Below are positions 28,587 to 39,203 of a DNA stretch of 64,000 nt, piece after piece; the stretch's first letter is position 1, and every line of letters begins with the position of its first letter. The translations under genes and the position numbers were made by a program. A model generated the notes under the pieces. It saw only the letters and a list, made by a program, of their open reading frames with translations, made no database searches and was not told the DNA's origin. This DNA is from Trematomus loennbergii (Eukaryota > Chordata > Actinopteri > Perciformes > Nototheniidae), in contig JAAOOA010000006.1 of NCBI GenBank assembly GCA_012861695.1, positions 33,561,554 to 33,625,553 on the forward strand, written 5' to 3'.

Positions 28587-29334
28587 GGGCCCTTTCTCAT
28601 GTCTTCAAATCCCATCCTCGACTCCTCGACTCCTCGGTCCTCCGGTAGTGACCGGAAATTAATTTTAGCGCGCCATGTTGAAGGACATCTCATTTCTCGA
28701 AATGCACATCGAGGACCGAGCATCGAGCGTCGAGGAGGCTCTCTGGAGGAGCTATAACCGAGGATACACTGATGGGTCCTCCACAGTCCTCCACGGCTCC
28801 TTCGTGGATGCATTTCCGGCAACAGTGATGTTTCAAAGAGTCGAGATGCACGGCCGGACTTATCTCAGCCAATGACAGCTCTGCATGCATCCCCTGGATA
28901 TTATTTTATTAACTGCTTTCATCGCGACGCGATGTTTACAGTGAGAACAGCTGTGAGGTCCGTGCAGAAAGCAGAGCAGTGTGTATAATATATATCATAT
29001 CACTCAGTATAACAGGCCTACTCTCTTTATTTGCTTTAGTTTAGTAGATATCTACAAACAAAGTCGATATTTTTCTAAAACCATTTAGTGCTTCACATAA
29101 TAAAATACACAACGGCTGTTAGCCTGATTATATGCTTTAGGAGCTGTAGGTGCGTGTGTGTGGTGTAGGTGTGTGTGGTACAGTGTGTGCGTAGATGCAG
29201 CGGACAGACAGGTCTCAGTTGGTTTGGTGTCCTCTGCTTACTTGTAATACTTGTAAATAAAACTTTTGGCCCGTCATTTATTTCCCTCATTGTAGCGACC
29301 AGAGAGGGGGGGGGATATATCCAGTCTCTGATAG

Positions 29335-29553
29335 TGTAGTATATAGTGCCGCGCACATATACCATCAGGACGTTACTGATGTGGTGCGGCTGCGGAGTGA
29401 TACTGTGTGTATGCAAGCCCGCATCTTGAACGCATGTATGTATCATGGCTGAAGACTTACTAAGTAAATAAAGATGCCTCATACAAAGGTCTACGGATAC
29501 CTTATTACTCTCCATGACCTGCGGTCAACTATATAGCATAAAGGACTATTACA
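29335..29553 (+). repeat. 5' LTR of the Gypsy element
   Basis: 219 bp, TGTAGTATATAG at the start and GGACTATTACA at the end. It contains an AATAAA polyadenylation-type signal near 29467. Identical by eye to the 3' LTR. Confidence 0.95.
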
Positions 29554-29570
29554 TGGTGTCAGAAGTCGGT
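29554..29570 (+). promoter_or_regulatory. tRNA primer-binding site
   Basis: TGGTGTCAGAAGTCGG directly follows the LTR. TGGTGTCAGAAGT is complementary to the 3' end of vertebrate tRNA-Leu (ending ACTTCTGACACCA), after which pairing breaks. This assigns tRNA-Leu as the likely primer, from recalled tRNA sequence. Confidence 0.75.
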
Positions 29571-29696
29571 CCAGTTCGTCATTTTGCCGGAGGTAAACAG
29601 ATGAAAGTTGTGTTAGCCTAAAGCCTAGCTAACAGGTGCGGTCCCCAGAGAGCGGGAGTCGCAATATTTTTTTTGGAAGAAAGAAAAAAGAGAGAG

Positions 29697-32600
29697 ATGG
29701 ATCGATTCGAATTACCATCTCCACTGGTACTCACTGGCAACTTGGGAGAAAACTGGCGACGATGGGAACAACGCTTCCAAATCTACATGACCGCGAGTGG
29801 TGCAGACGGTAAGGACAGGAAGATTAAAGTGGCCATACTGCTGCATGCACTAGGAGAGGAGGCTCTTGAAGTTTACAACACGCTAGACATCGCACACGGT
29901 GAAGATGAAGGTGAAGAAGCAGATGAACAGACTGTTAATGATATTCTAGCAGCATTCAGAGCCTATTGTCTGCCGAAGAAGAACACGGTGTTTGAGAGAC
30001 ATCAGTTTTGGGCACATCCTATGTCAGGTAACACCACGATTGAGAAATATGTGACGGAGCTCAAGCAAAAGAGCAAGGATTGTGAATTTTATACCACAGA
30101 AAATGACATGATCAGAGACAAGATTGTGTTTAGTATGAATGACCAGAGACTGAAAGAGAGACTTTTAAGAGAACCTAATCTCACATTAGAAAGGGCCATA
30201 GACACCTGCAGAGCTGCTGAGACGGCCAAAGTTCAAATGCTAGCTATGAATGCAGCAGCCCAGGAGATGTCTGTACTTGCAGTGCACAAGAATAGTCGAC
30301 AAGGACAAAAGACACGCACACCGCCTATACAACGTACACAAGACATGGGACAAAGACATGAAACATGCAAACAATGTGATAAATCACACCAGCCAAGACA
30401 GTGTCCAGCATATGGAGTATCCTGCCATAATTGTGGAAAACAGAATCACTATGCAAAAATGTGTAGGTCAGCTAAAGCCCAACATCACAAGACAGTACAT
30501 GATGTTTCTCCGGAAATAGACACCCTATATATTGGGACAGTGAACATTGATCAGCTGAAGTCTAAAGCTGACAAGTCGTGGCATTCTAATGTAAATGTTG
30601 ACTGCATGTGTGTCAAGTTTAAGTTGGACACAGGAGCAGAGGCCAACGTCCTGCCACTGAAAGTATTCACAGCGATGACCCGAAAAGCCAGACGTGAAAG
30701 AAGAACACACCTCAAACTACAGCCTACAAAGACAGTGCTGGTGGCATATGGAGGGATGAGATTGAAGCCGGAAGGGGTGGTAACACTCAAATGCTCCACT
30801 CCCAAAACACAGGCAAGTCTGACATTTTATGTTTCCAGGCACTCATCCATTCCCATATTAGGAAACGAGGCATGTGAAGAACTGCGCCTGGTGAAAAGAG
30901 TGGACATTGACTCAATAGAAGTGAAACATCCCACAACAAAAGAGGAGCTCATAGCTCAGCACCCAACTGTCTTTGAGGGTTTAGGTGAGTTTGCTGGAGA
31001 ATATCACATCCACACTGACCCCAAGGCCACACCTGTCATACATGGCTGTAGGAAAATACCACTGGCAGTAATGGACAGACTGAGAGACACTCTCGATGAC
31101 TTGTTACAAGCTGATGTTATTGTACAGGTAACTGAGCCTACACCATGGGTTAATAGCCTGGTGATCACAGAAAAAAAAGACAGAAAAAAGATACGGGTTT
31201 GCTTGGATCCCAGTGACTTAAACAAAGCTATACTCAGGCAGCACTACTCCATTCCAACGACCGATGAAGTTCTGTGCAAACTAGCTGGTAAGAAACTTTT
31301 CACAGTGCTGGATGAAAAAGATGGATATTGGCAAATAAAGCTAGATAAAGAGTCATCCCTACTGTGCACATTTAACACACCATGGGGGAGATACCGCTTT
31401 AAACGTCTTCCATTTGGGATCAAGTCAGCAAGTGAGGTTTTCCAGCAACGCAACTGTGAGACATTTGGAGATATCCAAGGGATCCACATCATTGCAGATG
31501 ACATGATAATTGCTGCATCGTCAGAGAAAGAACACGATGAGATATTACAGAAAGTGATAGCCAGAGCAAAGGAGGCTAATGTAAAGTTCAACAAAGACAA
31601 GATACAGTACAAGGTGAGCAGTGTCAACTACATGGGCCATACTGTCACTTCAGAGGGTGTTAAAGCAGACAACGCTAAGATCAAGGCTATCACAGGCATG
31701 CCAACACCAACTGACAAAACAGGACTACAGCGATTGCTGGGCATGGTAAAATACCTAGCTCAGTACATCCCAGGTGAGGCCACCATATCAGCACCACTGA
31801 GACAGTTGTTGAGAAAAGACAGTGTGTGGCTGTGGCAGCACGAACATGATGAAGCAGTCAAAAAACTGAAAGATGCTCTCATTACAGCTCCTGTACTCAG
31901 TTATTTTGACCCAAAGAAACAGCTCATCATACAGGCAGATGCATCCAAAGACGGTTTGGGGGCATGTCTAATGCACGAGGGCCACCCAATTGCCTATGCA
32001 TCAAGAGCACTAACACAAACAGAAAAGAACTATGCTCAAATAGAAAAGGAACTGTTAGCAATTGTCTTCTCTGTTAAGAGGTTCCATCAGTACGTGTACG
32101 GATTGAAAGTGGATGTGCAGTCAGACCACAAACCTCTGGAAAGCATTCTGAGAAAGCCGCTTGGAGCAGCTCCTTCCAGACTCCAACGGATGCTCCTCCA
32201 GCTGCAGCGATATGACTTGAATGTCATCTACACACCAGGTAAAGACCTACTGATTGCAGACACACTCTCACGAGCTGTCACACATGATGAACATTCAACA
32301 GTTGATGACATCACAGATGAGAAAGTTGTCTATGCTCTGGAGCCAACAGATGCTTTGAGCACTGAGATGCTGCAAAAGCTCAAAAGTGGAACAGCTAATG
32401 ATGAAATACTACAGCTGCTGCAGGAAACACACAGACAGGGCTGGCCACGACACAGAAAACAAGTACACACTAAACTGGTTCAATACTGGCCTATCAGACA
32501 TACTCTGTCAGTAATAGATGAGATAATGTTTGCAGGTGACAGGATAATCCTCCCGAGCCCGATGAGAAGTGACATGCTGCAAACATTACATGTGGCTCAT

Positions 32601-33659
32601 CAAGGAATGCAGCGGACAAAAGCACTTGCCAGAAGGCACTGGTACTGGCCAGGTATGTCAAGAGAGATAGAACAAATGGTCGAGAATTGTGGGACATGTC
32701 AGCAGTTCCAGCCCAGAAACCAGAGGGAGCCTCTGATATCACACGACATTCCTGAGCTTCCTTGGCTCAAAATAGGGGCTGACATCTTTGAAATAAAAGG
32801 ACAATCATTCCTATTGATGGTCGACTACCTGTCAAAATATCCTGAGGTGCTTAACATTAACGACAAGACTTCACACACTGTCATTAAGAAAATGAAATCA
32901 GTCTTCTCCAGGATAGGAATACCAAAAGAGATAGTGTGTGACCATGTCCCATTCGCGAGTCAAGAAATGAGGAACTTTGCAGAATCATGGGGCATAAAAC
33001 TCACTCATTCCAGCCCAGGCTATGCACAGTCCAATGGCCTGGCTGAAAGGACCGTACAAACTGTTAAACATGTTCTTAAAAAAGCACAACTAACGAACAC
33101 AGACCCTCATCTTGCCCTGCTCATCCTGAGAAACACACCTGTAACAGGCATGCAATACTCACCCGCACAAATGCTCATGGGGAGAGTGCTAAGGAGCACC
33201 TTACCGAGCTCCACCGTGGTGCTTCAACCTGCGGTGCCTAAGGATGTTCACTCGACTCTCGAGAATCTACAGAGGAGGCAGCAGCAGTATTATGACAGAG
33301 GAACGAGGCCGCTTCCTGAGCTGCAACCAGGAAGTACTGTTCACATGGAAACTGAACAGGGTTGGCGTCCAGCTTTGGTCACTGCACAGAGAGATGAGCC
33401 ACGTTCCTATGATGTTGTCACATCTTCAGGTCAGCACTACAGGCGCAACAGGAGAAATCTGAGGAAAACAGCACACGACGCCCAAATGGACCCAGAACCT
33501 GACTTGCCTGAAGACAATCAACTATGCATGCCAGATGCAGACACATCAGAGACTGTTGAATGTGAAATGTCATCACCGCAGAGCACAAGAAGAACCAGAT
33601 GTGGCCGATTTATTCGACCACCTGAGAGATACAAAGATTTCCTAATTGGCTCAGGCTAA
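29697..33659 (+). CDS. gag-pol: Gag-Pol polyprotein, Ty3/Gypsy
   Basis: A 1320-residue frame from the first ATG (29697); the open frame extends eight codons upstream to a TTG but that is not a likely start. Order: Gag-like N-terminal region; two zinc-knuckle motifs (C224-C236 and the CX2CX4HX4C at 243-256); aspartic protease with DTGA at D311; reverse transcriptase with a VLDEKDGYWQ block and an IADD catalytic pair (D601, D602); RNase H starting around D748 (ADASKDGLGA); integrase with an HX3H...CX2C zinc domain and catalytic D1029, D1082, E1117 (34 residues between the last two). No chromodomain and no envelope frame. Gag and Pol share one frame with no frameshift site, so maturation would rely on the protease. 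No stop or frameshift seen, so it could be functional. Confidence 0.93.
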   Translation: MDRFELPSPLVLTGNLGENWRRWEQRFQIYMTASGADGKDRKIKVAILLHALGEEALEVYNTLDIAHGEDEGEEADEQTVNDILAAFRAYCLPKKNTVFERHQFWAHPMSGNTTIEKYVTELKQKSKDCEFYTTENDMIRDKIVFSMNDQRLKERLLREPNLTLERAIDTCRAAETAKVQMLAMNAAAQEMSVLAVHKNSRQGQKTRTPPIQRTQDMGQRHETCKQCDKSHQPRQCPAYGVSCHNCGKQNHYAKMCRSAKAQHHKTVHDVSPEIDTLYIGTVNIDQLKSKADKSWHSNVNVDCMCVKFKLDTGAEANVLPLKVFTAMTRKARRERRTHLKLQPTKTVLVAYGGMRLKPEGVVTLKCSTPKTQASLTFYVSRHSSIPILGNEACEELRLVKRVDIDSIEVKHPTTKEELIAQHPTVFEGLGEFAGEYHIHTDPKATPVIHGCRKIPLAVMDRLRDTLDDLLQADVIVQVTEPTPWVNSLVITEKKDRKKIRVCLDPSDLNKAILRQHYSIPTTDEVLCKLAGKKLFTVLDEKDGYWQIKLDKESSLLCTFNTPWGRYRFKRLPFGIKSASEVFQQRNCETFGDIQGIHIIADDMIIAASSEKEHDEILQKVIARAKEANVKFNKDKIQYKVSSVNYMGHTVTSEGVKADNAKIKAITGMPTPTDKTGLQRLLGMVKYLAQYIPGEATISAPLRQLLRKDSVWLWQHEHDEAVKKLKDALITAPVLSYFDPKKQLIIQADASKDGLGACLMHEGHPIAYASRALTQTEKNYAQIEKELLAIVFSVKRFHQYVYGLKVDVQSDHKPLESILRKPLGAAPSRLQRMLLQLQRYDLNVIYTPGKDLLIADTLSRAVTHDEHSTVDDITDEKVVYALEPTDALSTEMLQKLKSGTANDEILQLLQETHRQGWPRHRKQVHTKLVQYWPIRHTLSVIDEIMFAGDRIILPSPMRSDMLQTLHVAHQGMQRTKALARRHWYWPGMSREIEQMVENCGTCQQFQPRNQREPLISHDIPELPWLKIGADIFEIKGQSFLLMVDYLSKYPEVLNINDKTSHTVIKKMKSVFSRIGIPKEIVCDHVPFASQEMRNFAESWGIKLTHSSPGYAQSNGLAERTVQTVKHVLKKAQLTNTDPHLALLILRNTPVTGMQYSPAQMLMGRVLRSTLPSSTVVLQPAVPKDVHSTLENLQRRQQQYYDRGTRPLPELQPGSTVHMETEQGWRPALVTAQRDEPRSYDVVTSSGQHYRRNRRNLRKTAHDAQMDPEPDLPEDNQLCMPDADTSETVECEMSSPQSTRRTRCGRFIRPPERYKDFLIGSG

Positions 33660-33910
33660 AGGTTGTGATAAGACACAGTTAATACGTTAAAAATCCTTAC
33701 TCTATTTGCTAAAAAGAAAAAAGAGAAGAGTAAGGTGTGTTGTTTATATGAGGATGTTGGAGTGAAATACACTGATTCTAAGTTGACATGTTAATGTTCA
33801 TACAAAATATAATTCCATATATATTCTTATGTTAACAAGTGAACAATGTTAATATTGAGACCGTTATAGAATGTTTACTACAGCAAATGTTATATGCAAC
33901 GTTCATTGTA
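33660..33910 (+). other. Untranslated 3' part of the Gypsy element
   Basis: AT-rich sequence between the Gag-Pol stop and the purine tract. No env-like frame. Confidence 0.7.
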
Positions 33911-33921
33911 AGAAAGGAGGA
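33911..33921 (+). promoter_or_regulatory. Polypurine tract
   Basis: AGAAAGGAGGA lies immediately before the 3' LTR, where the plus-strand primer is expected. Confidence 0.85.
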
Positions 33922-34140
33922 TGTAGTATATAGTGCCGCGCACATATACCATCAGGACGTTACTGATGTGGTGCGGCTGCGGAGTGATACTGTGTGTATG
34001 CAAGCCCGCATCTTGAACGCATGTATGTATCATGGCTGAAGACTTACTAAGTAAATAAAGATGCCTCATACAAAGGTCTACGGATACCTTATTACTCTCC
34101 ATGACCTGCGGTCAACTATATAGCATAAAGGACTATTACA
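33922..34140 (+). repeat. 3' LTR of the Gypsy element
   Basis: 219 bp, same length and apparently same sequence as the 5' LTR; followed by the GATAG target copy. Confidence 0.95.
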
Positions 34141-34210
34141 GATAGTGTTACGTTATTATGAGAGTGCTCTGTTTGATTCTGAAATTGTATATATTTATAT
34201 AAATATATAC

Positions 34211-34215
<5 letters not shown>

Positions 34216-34266
<51 letters not shown>
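34216..34266. repeat. (GT)n microsatellite
   Basis: About 25 GT dinucleotides following a TATATA-rich start. Confidence 0.95.
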
Positions 34267-34268
<2 letters not shown>

Positions 34269-34688
34269 GCATCTGTAGCCTGTTATTGTCTCATTATACC
34301 GCACTGTGAATGAATTAAAAGTAAATATATAAGTCGTCATGAACACATCTGTCCATCAGACAGAGGGCTGCTGTGCCTCCTGTCATCATTAATAGCCGCG
34401 TTCACACCGGAGTACTTTCACCGTACTTTTCGCGTTTTAGTTCCGTGAGTACCCCTTATGTCGCGTTCACACCAAAAATCGTACTTAATCTCGGGTACTT
34501 TTACCCCCATTTTTAGAGCCAGCTCAGAGAGCGTACTTTTCTGTGGGTGAAAAGTGCCCCAGTGCTGATTGGCTGGGCGAATTGCAAACCACGCCCCGTA
34601 GAACTGTGGAAATGTTGTGTAGAGCCGCCATTGTTTTGCCTCGCTACAAAATCCCGACGGAGCGTTGGGTTTGTTTTTGAAAGCAGTT

Positions 34689-35865
34689 ATGGCAAGCATC
34701 AAGAAATGATGAGGAGGTGTCGGCGCTTCTGGAGATCTACGCCGAGGACGTGACCCAGGGAATGCTACTGAAGCCAGTTCAGTAGCTTTCACTCGACCTG
34801 GGAATGTGCACAGCCCCACGGCACACACCGGCTAAAAATAAAGAAACTCGGGCAGGACTACAAACGGCGGATTCAGTGGCCAACGATGACGACCACGACG
34901 AAGGTAAAATCAACTACATGCACTGGGGTTTTAATCTGCACAATAATGGTCTCAGATGTACTTTTATTTGCTCAGTAGATCAAGCTAGCCATGCTAGGCG
35001 GAATAGGCTAACACCGGCCCCGAGCTAGCTACATCTAGCTAGCTAGATATTCTCTGCTGTATGAAAACGTTTTGACTTGTGAATAACTGTGTAGTGTTTC
35101 TGTAATTTGCTTCACTAACTCATGGCACTAATCGTCTGTTTCAGGCGAGGATGGACAACTCTCGGGATTGGAAACAAGCGAGCTTTGCATTCTAGATCAC
35201 AGCGCTTCCTCGCCCCCCTTACCAGCAACCAAACGCAAAGGTACACACACTGTAACTTTGTCTTGAAAGAACGTTACGCATCGAACTGATGTTCACAATC
35301 ATGTTTATTTCCTTCTTGGTACAATTATGAAACAGCGTGAAAACGTATTCGCCAAGACCGGCATTTACAAATGTCTCACACAAACATTGTAAACATCAGG
35401 GCTAGAGGTCACATGACTTCCGGTACGAAAACTTGCCTCAACAAATTAAACAAAATTCAAGCATACATGAAGCACAATCCTCCGTGTTTGAACCTCTTAA
35501 ATCGCTGCATAGCCGATTTATTTGGACTGGATTATCCCAGAGAGGCTAAACATTCTTTATAACACAGTTTGAGATTTGTGAAACCTTAATTCTATTTGTG
35601 AAAATACCAAAAAAACATTCCTAGTATGTTGTAAAACTACATGGCGACTAAACAGATCTTGTATCTTGCTTATTTTCCCCTCATAGGAAAGCGGACACGG
35701 GATGCGAATTTCTTTGACACCGCCCAGGCGTTGGAGGACCGGCGTGCCGTGGTGAAAGAGTCTATGCACGGGGATCAGATGGTGCTGTTCACCAAGGCCC
35801 AGGAAACGGAGGACAAGATGCTCACCAGTTCATTTTATATTATTGTTATTACTGTTATTATATAG
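34689..35865 (+). pseudogene. Myb/SANT-like Harbinger companion, broken, copy 1
   Basis: Three exon-like blocks. The first (34689-34903) has NDEEVSALLEIYAED in one frame, typical of the acidic start of Harbinger-associated Myb/SANT-like proteins, then KIKKLGQDYK after a stop; the ATG at 34689 runs into a stop after six codons. The second, 35145-35240, is flanked by CAG and GT and encodes GEDGQLSGLETSEL. The third starts at 35687 after TAG and encodes a charged helix (KRTRDANFF...TKAQETEDKML) before ending at 35865. Splice phase joins exons 2 and 3 in frame. The companion normally binds the transposon ends and brings the transposase to the nucleus. The SANT domain here is internally deleted, so the gene is probably dead. 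Confidence 0.6.
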
Positions 35866-35970
35866 TCTTGATACAACTGACACTTTATTTTATATTGATA
35901 ATGTTAATTTACATGTACAACTTCTATTTTATTTACATTAAAAATGTGAACTTCTATTTACTGTTAAACA

Positions 35971-37125
35971 GATCCTGTATCTTGCTTATTTCTCCTGACA
36001 CTTTATCTTTAGTGACCGTAGCATCCTATACATCACATGCAAGTGATTATTCTGATACCATCATGTTTCATCGGTTATAAACTGGCAAAGCTTTATTTGT
36101 CATTTATTTATCATCAATGTTGCAACCTTGTGGAGGAATGGCAGGGGCACATACACAAATATGATAATTTATATAATTTTAAATATTATTTGACCTAAAA
36201 CTAAATGTTTTTATGATTGTCCTCTGAGGAGGACATGGGGATTTGCAAACTTTTAATTCCCCCCCCCATTTTACACAACACAAAATGGAGTCCACTATGG
36301 GCCGAAACTAACATGTATGTTTGCATAGTGTTTATGGCAGACGGATGCAGTGGGTCTCAGGAAGATATATAATAAAGGTGGGTTTGCTGCTGAGATAGAC
36401 TCCCTACAGCTGGGACAGTTTATTTTATATTGTTATTACTGTTATGACTTTATTTTATATATAATGTTTACTGACATGTACAACTGACACTTTATTTACA
36501 TTTAAAATTGTTCTATTTAATGTTATGTCTTGAGAGTGCAATAAAGAAAACCGACATGGCGATTAAGCTTATTTCTCCTGACACTTTATCTTTTGTGACC
36601 TGTGTAGCATCCTATACATCACATGTAAGTGATTATTCTGATACCATCATGTTTCATCGGTTATAAACTGGCAAAGCTTTATTTGTCATTTATTTATCAT
36701 CAATGTTGCAACCTTGTGGGGGAATGGCAGGGGCACATACACAAATATGATAATTTATATCATTTTAAATATTATTTGACCTAAACTTTTAATTCCCCCC
36801 CATTTCACACAACACAACATGGAGTCCACTATGGGCCAAAACTAACATGTATGTTTGCATAGTGTTTATGGCAGACGGATGCAGTGGGTCTCAGGAAGAT
36901 ATATAATAAAGGTGGGTTTGCTGCTGAGACTCCCTACAGCTGGGACAGTTTATTTTATATTGTTATTACTGTTATTATAGTACAACTGACACTTTATTTT
37001 ATATTGACAATGTTTACTGACATGTACAACTGACACTTTAGTTACATTTAAAATATTTCTATTTAATGTTATGTCTTGAGAGTGCAATAAAGAAAACCGA
37101 CATGGCGATTAAACAGATCCTGTAT
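35971..37125 (+). repeat. Tandem duplication of about 560 bp inside Harbinger copy 1
   Basis: CTTATTTCTCCTGACACTTT starts near 35982 and again near 36569, and both units end with GCAATAAAGAAAACCGACAT. The second Harbinger copy (near 56115) carries only one unit, so the duplication is specific to this copy. The duplicated segment probably lies in the shared 3' untranslated region and contains AATAAA signals. Confidence 0.85.
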
Positions 37126-37366
37126 CAGCCATCCTACGGTGAAACATGGCAATCATGTGTGCTTTCCGTCGGCCAATCCTTTTCCTAAAGCTTTTGAACT
37201 GCCTTTGATGCTGAAGAAACTTTGCGATTATAGCATTCGACGTGTGGCGGCTCCGGATTTTTGTCGGACGCCTAATAGGCTCAGGCTCTGGCCGCATTAA
37301 CAAAGTTACACAGCTGTATAACATGAGCACAAACAGCACAACTCCAGTCGACTCCATCTCCATCAT
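37109..37366 (-). pseudogene. Harbinger transposase, N-terminal remnant
   Basis: 85 residues beginning MMEMESTGVVLFVLML, followed by a basic stretch (RRPTKIRSRHT...FRKRIGRRKA). The same start (MMEMESTEVVLFVLML) opens the transposase remnant at 57000 in copy 2. The conserved DDE nuclease region is absent: the frame runs into the duplicated tail at 37125. The frame upstream of the ATG (to 37516) is untranslated leader. Identification rests on the sister copy that retains the nuclease C-terminus. Confidence 0.6.
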
Positions 37367-37880
37367 GTCTGAGGTCGGAAGGTAAACAACAGACAGTATA
37401 CGCGGGAAGTTTTTTCTTCTTCTTCTCTTGTTTTGTAGCGGATTGCAAACAACTTTAAGGTGCTTACCGCCACCTACTGTACTGTGAAGTGGTTTGTGGC
37501 CTGCCAGTAAAGCCAACGCAGAAGAAGAAGAAGTGACGTCAGCGGCTCATTTGCGTAATCTTCCCTCAGGGAAAAGTACTCCGGTGTGAACGCGATCTGT
37601 ACTAAGTGCCCTGGGGTTAAAAGCGCCAGGGCTCTTAGTGCCGGAACTAAGTACAGGAAAGTACTTGGTGTGAACGCGGCTATTGGACGTCTCTTTAAAA
37701 TGACCGCTCAGAGGAGAGGAGTTCTCATTTCTCTAACCGCCTGCTGCTTCCCCTCCTCTCTCCTCGGTTCCCCTCCTCGGCTCCTCCGCTCGCATCTCCT
37801 GTGGGCGGGACTAAGTCTCGAGGATAGGAGTCGAGGAGGGGAGTCGAGGAGGAACATTTGAAGACATGAGAAAGGGCCCA

Positions 37881-38719
37881 TGTGAACGCAATCACCAGCA
37901 ACAGACAAGACGGGAGGGGGAACACTTTTCAAACTAAAACAGGAAACAGAGACAGACAAACTAAAACATAGACAGATTGTGACAAATATATGCATAAATG
38001 ACATATAATCACATGCTTCCTGTGCAATGTTTTAGCGTGGAACAAATGAATATACTTCGCCAATAATGAAGCTATATAATCCGTAACGGAGACCGAGATC
38101 AATGGCCCCAGAGATCACCTCCGTTACAGAGTGGTCATGGTTTAACTCCAATAGAATTGACTCTGCATTTTTGATCGCACTCTAGAAGCTATGAGTAATA
38201 AATACACTCCAAAAGGATTACATATCACTATTTCAGAGCAAAATAGTAATTACTCACCAATATTTCCTGTGTACACACACATTTCTATCAGTATTTCTCT
38301 GTGTTGTGGTTGACATGATGATGACTATTAGGAGTTAAGGGGAGAGGCTGAGCATCACCATGAAATGTGCAAATAGACATAAAAATGAATAAAAGGGGAA
38401 AAAAATGCTCCATGTTTTTTAGGCTGTAAACTTTAACTGTTATGTAAGCCAACTAGACAGACAGTGTATCACACTTCCCTCCTGTACATTAGCAGATAAA
38501 AGGCATAACATACTTGAATGAATGGTAAATAAAGAATGCTGGAAATAACTGCATCTCCATTAGCCTATATAGGCTATGCAGAGACTGCCTTCTTCATGTC
38601 GTGAATTGCAGCTAATGTTTTAATATGGCAATTGGCAAAAGTTTGACATTTGACTTATACAATAACCCACCTTCTAGTTTCTTCATGTTTTTTTTTTTTT
38701 TCTCTTGCTTGCGCCGGAC
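37881..38719. other. Repeat remnant then non-coding DNA
   Basis: 37881-37990 (AACAGGAAACAGAGACAGAC type) appears to continue the host repeat broken at 28586. The rest is AT-rich with nothing recognised; a T-run is present at about 38687-38700. Confidence 0.45.
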
Positions 38720-39203
38720 ATAAAGGGGACCTATCATGCAAAATGCACTTTTGTACGTCTTTTATACATGAATATGTGTCCCCGGTGTTCCAGGGAACTC
38801 ACCAAGTGTCAGAAAACACAACCCTCTCTATTTTCCTCCATACCCAAATCTCTAAAAAAGGGGCTGCAACGGATCTGATAAAAACTGATCCAGATTTGAA
38901 CACTGTCCTGACGTCAGGACAGTGGCGCTACGGCTATTGGGCCAACTCCACCAATCAGGAGGAGACAGCCACGGCCATTGCCGTTCGAAAGCGCTGGAGA
39001 CGCTGTAGTACATATGCCAGGCCAGTAGATGGTGCTGTTCTCACTGAATCTGCCCAGAGCTAGAAATTGTCAAATTGAGCAAAATGAGGCATGGCTAAAA
39101 TGCATGATCTGTTTGGTATTTTGAAAAAAAAAAGTATAAATATGCCTTATATAGGTATGGTCCTACACTATATTATTAAAATAGCATGATAGGTCCACTT
39201 TAA
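38720..39203. mobile_element. TTAA-type MITE, piggyBac-like, copy 2
   Basis: Inverted ends AGGGGACCTATCATGCAAAA and, from the right, AGTGGACCTATCATGCTATT. Flanked by TTAA on the right (39200-39203) and ATAA on the left (38720-38723), a decayed TTAA. Close relative of the 50.5-kb copy throughout, including GTGTCCCCGGTGTTCCAGGG. The 137-residue frame crossing it is not coding, since the sister copy breaks it. Confidence 0.85.

Larger units (their letters stand above)
29335..34140 (+). mobile_element. Ty3/Gypsy LTR retrotransposon, apparently intact
   Basis: Complete element of 4806 bp. Two 219-bp LTRs read as identical, begin TG and end CA, and the element is flanked by GATAG at 29330-29334 and 34141-34145. 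A primer-binding site follows the 5' LTR, a purine tract precedes the 3' LTR, and one uninterrupted Gag-Pol frame lies between. The domain order protease, reverse transcriptase, RNase H, integrase defines Ty3/Gypsy. Identical LTRs and an open frame imply recent insertion. It lies inside the 28587-37880 DNA element. Confidence 0.95.
34392..37684. mobile_element. PIF/Harbinger-type element, copy 1, internally damaged
   Basis: Inverted ends TAGCCGCGTTCACACC at 34393 and GGTGTGAACGCGGCTA ending at 37682. Near-identical to 54354-57352 over much of its length. It encodes remnants of the two usual Harbinger proteins: a Myb/SANT-like protein on plus and the N-terminal part of a transposase on minus, in convergent orientation. 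The catalytic part of the transposase is missing. A convincing 3-bp target duplication was not found. Confidence 0.75.
28587..37880. mobile_element. Outer DNA element with inverted ends, invaded twice
   Basis: GGGCCCTTTCTCATGTCTTC at 28587 is matched by its exact reverse complement ending at 37879, and CCTCGACTCC motifs continue inward from both ends. Subtracting the Gypsy element (29335-34140 plus one target copy) and the Harbinger element (34392-37684) leaves about 1.2 kb of original sequence, a typical non-autonomous size. No transposase of its own is visible. No clear target duplication was found at the outer edges, so the superfamily stays open. Confidence 0.65.

Noticed and set aside
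29093..29515. 140-codon minus frame
   Set aside because: Mostly antisense of the Gypsy LTR; the same peptide appears again antisense to the 3' LTR.
38650..39063. 137-codon frame on plus
   Set aside because: It lies across a TTAA-type MITE; the close copy at 50468 has indels that break the frame.
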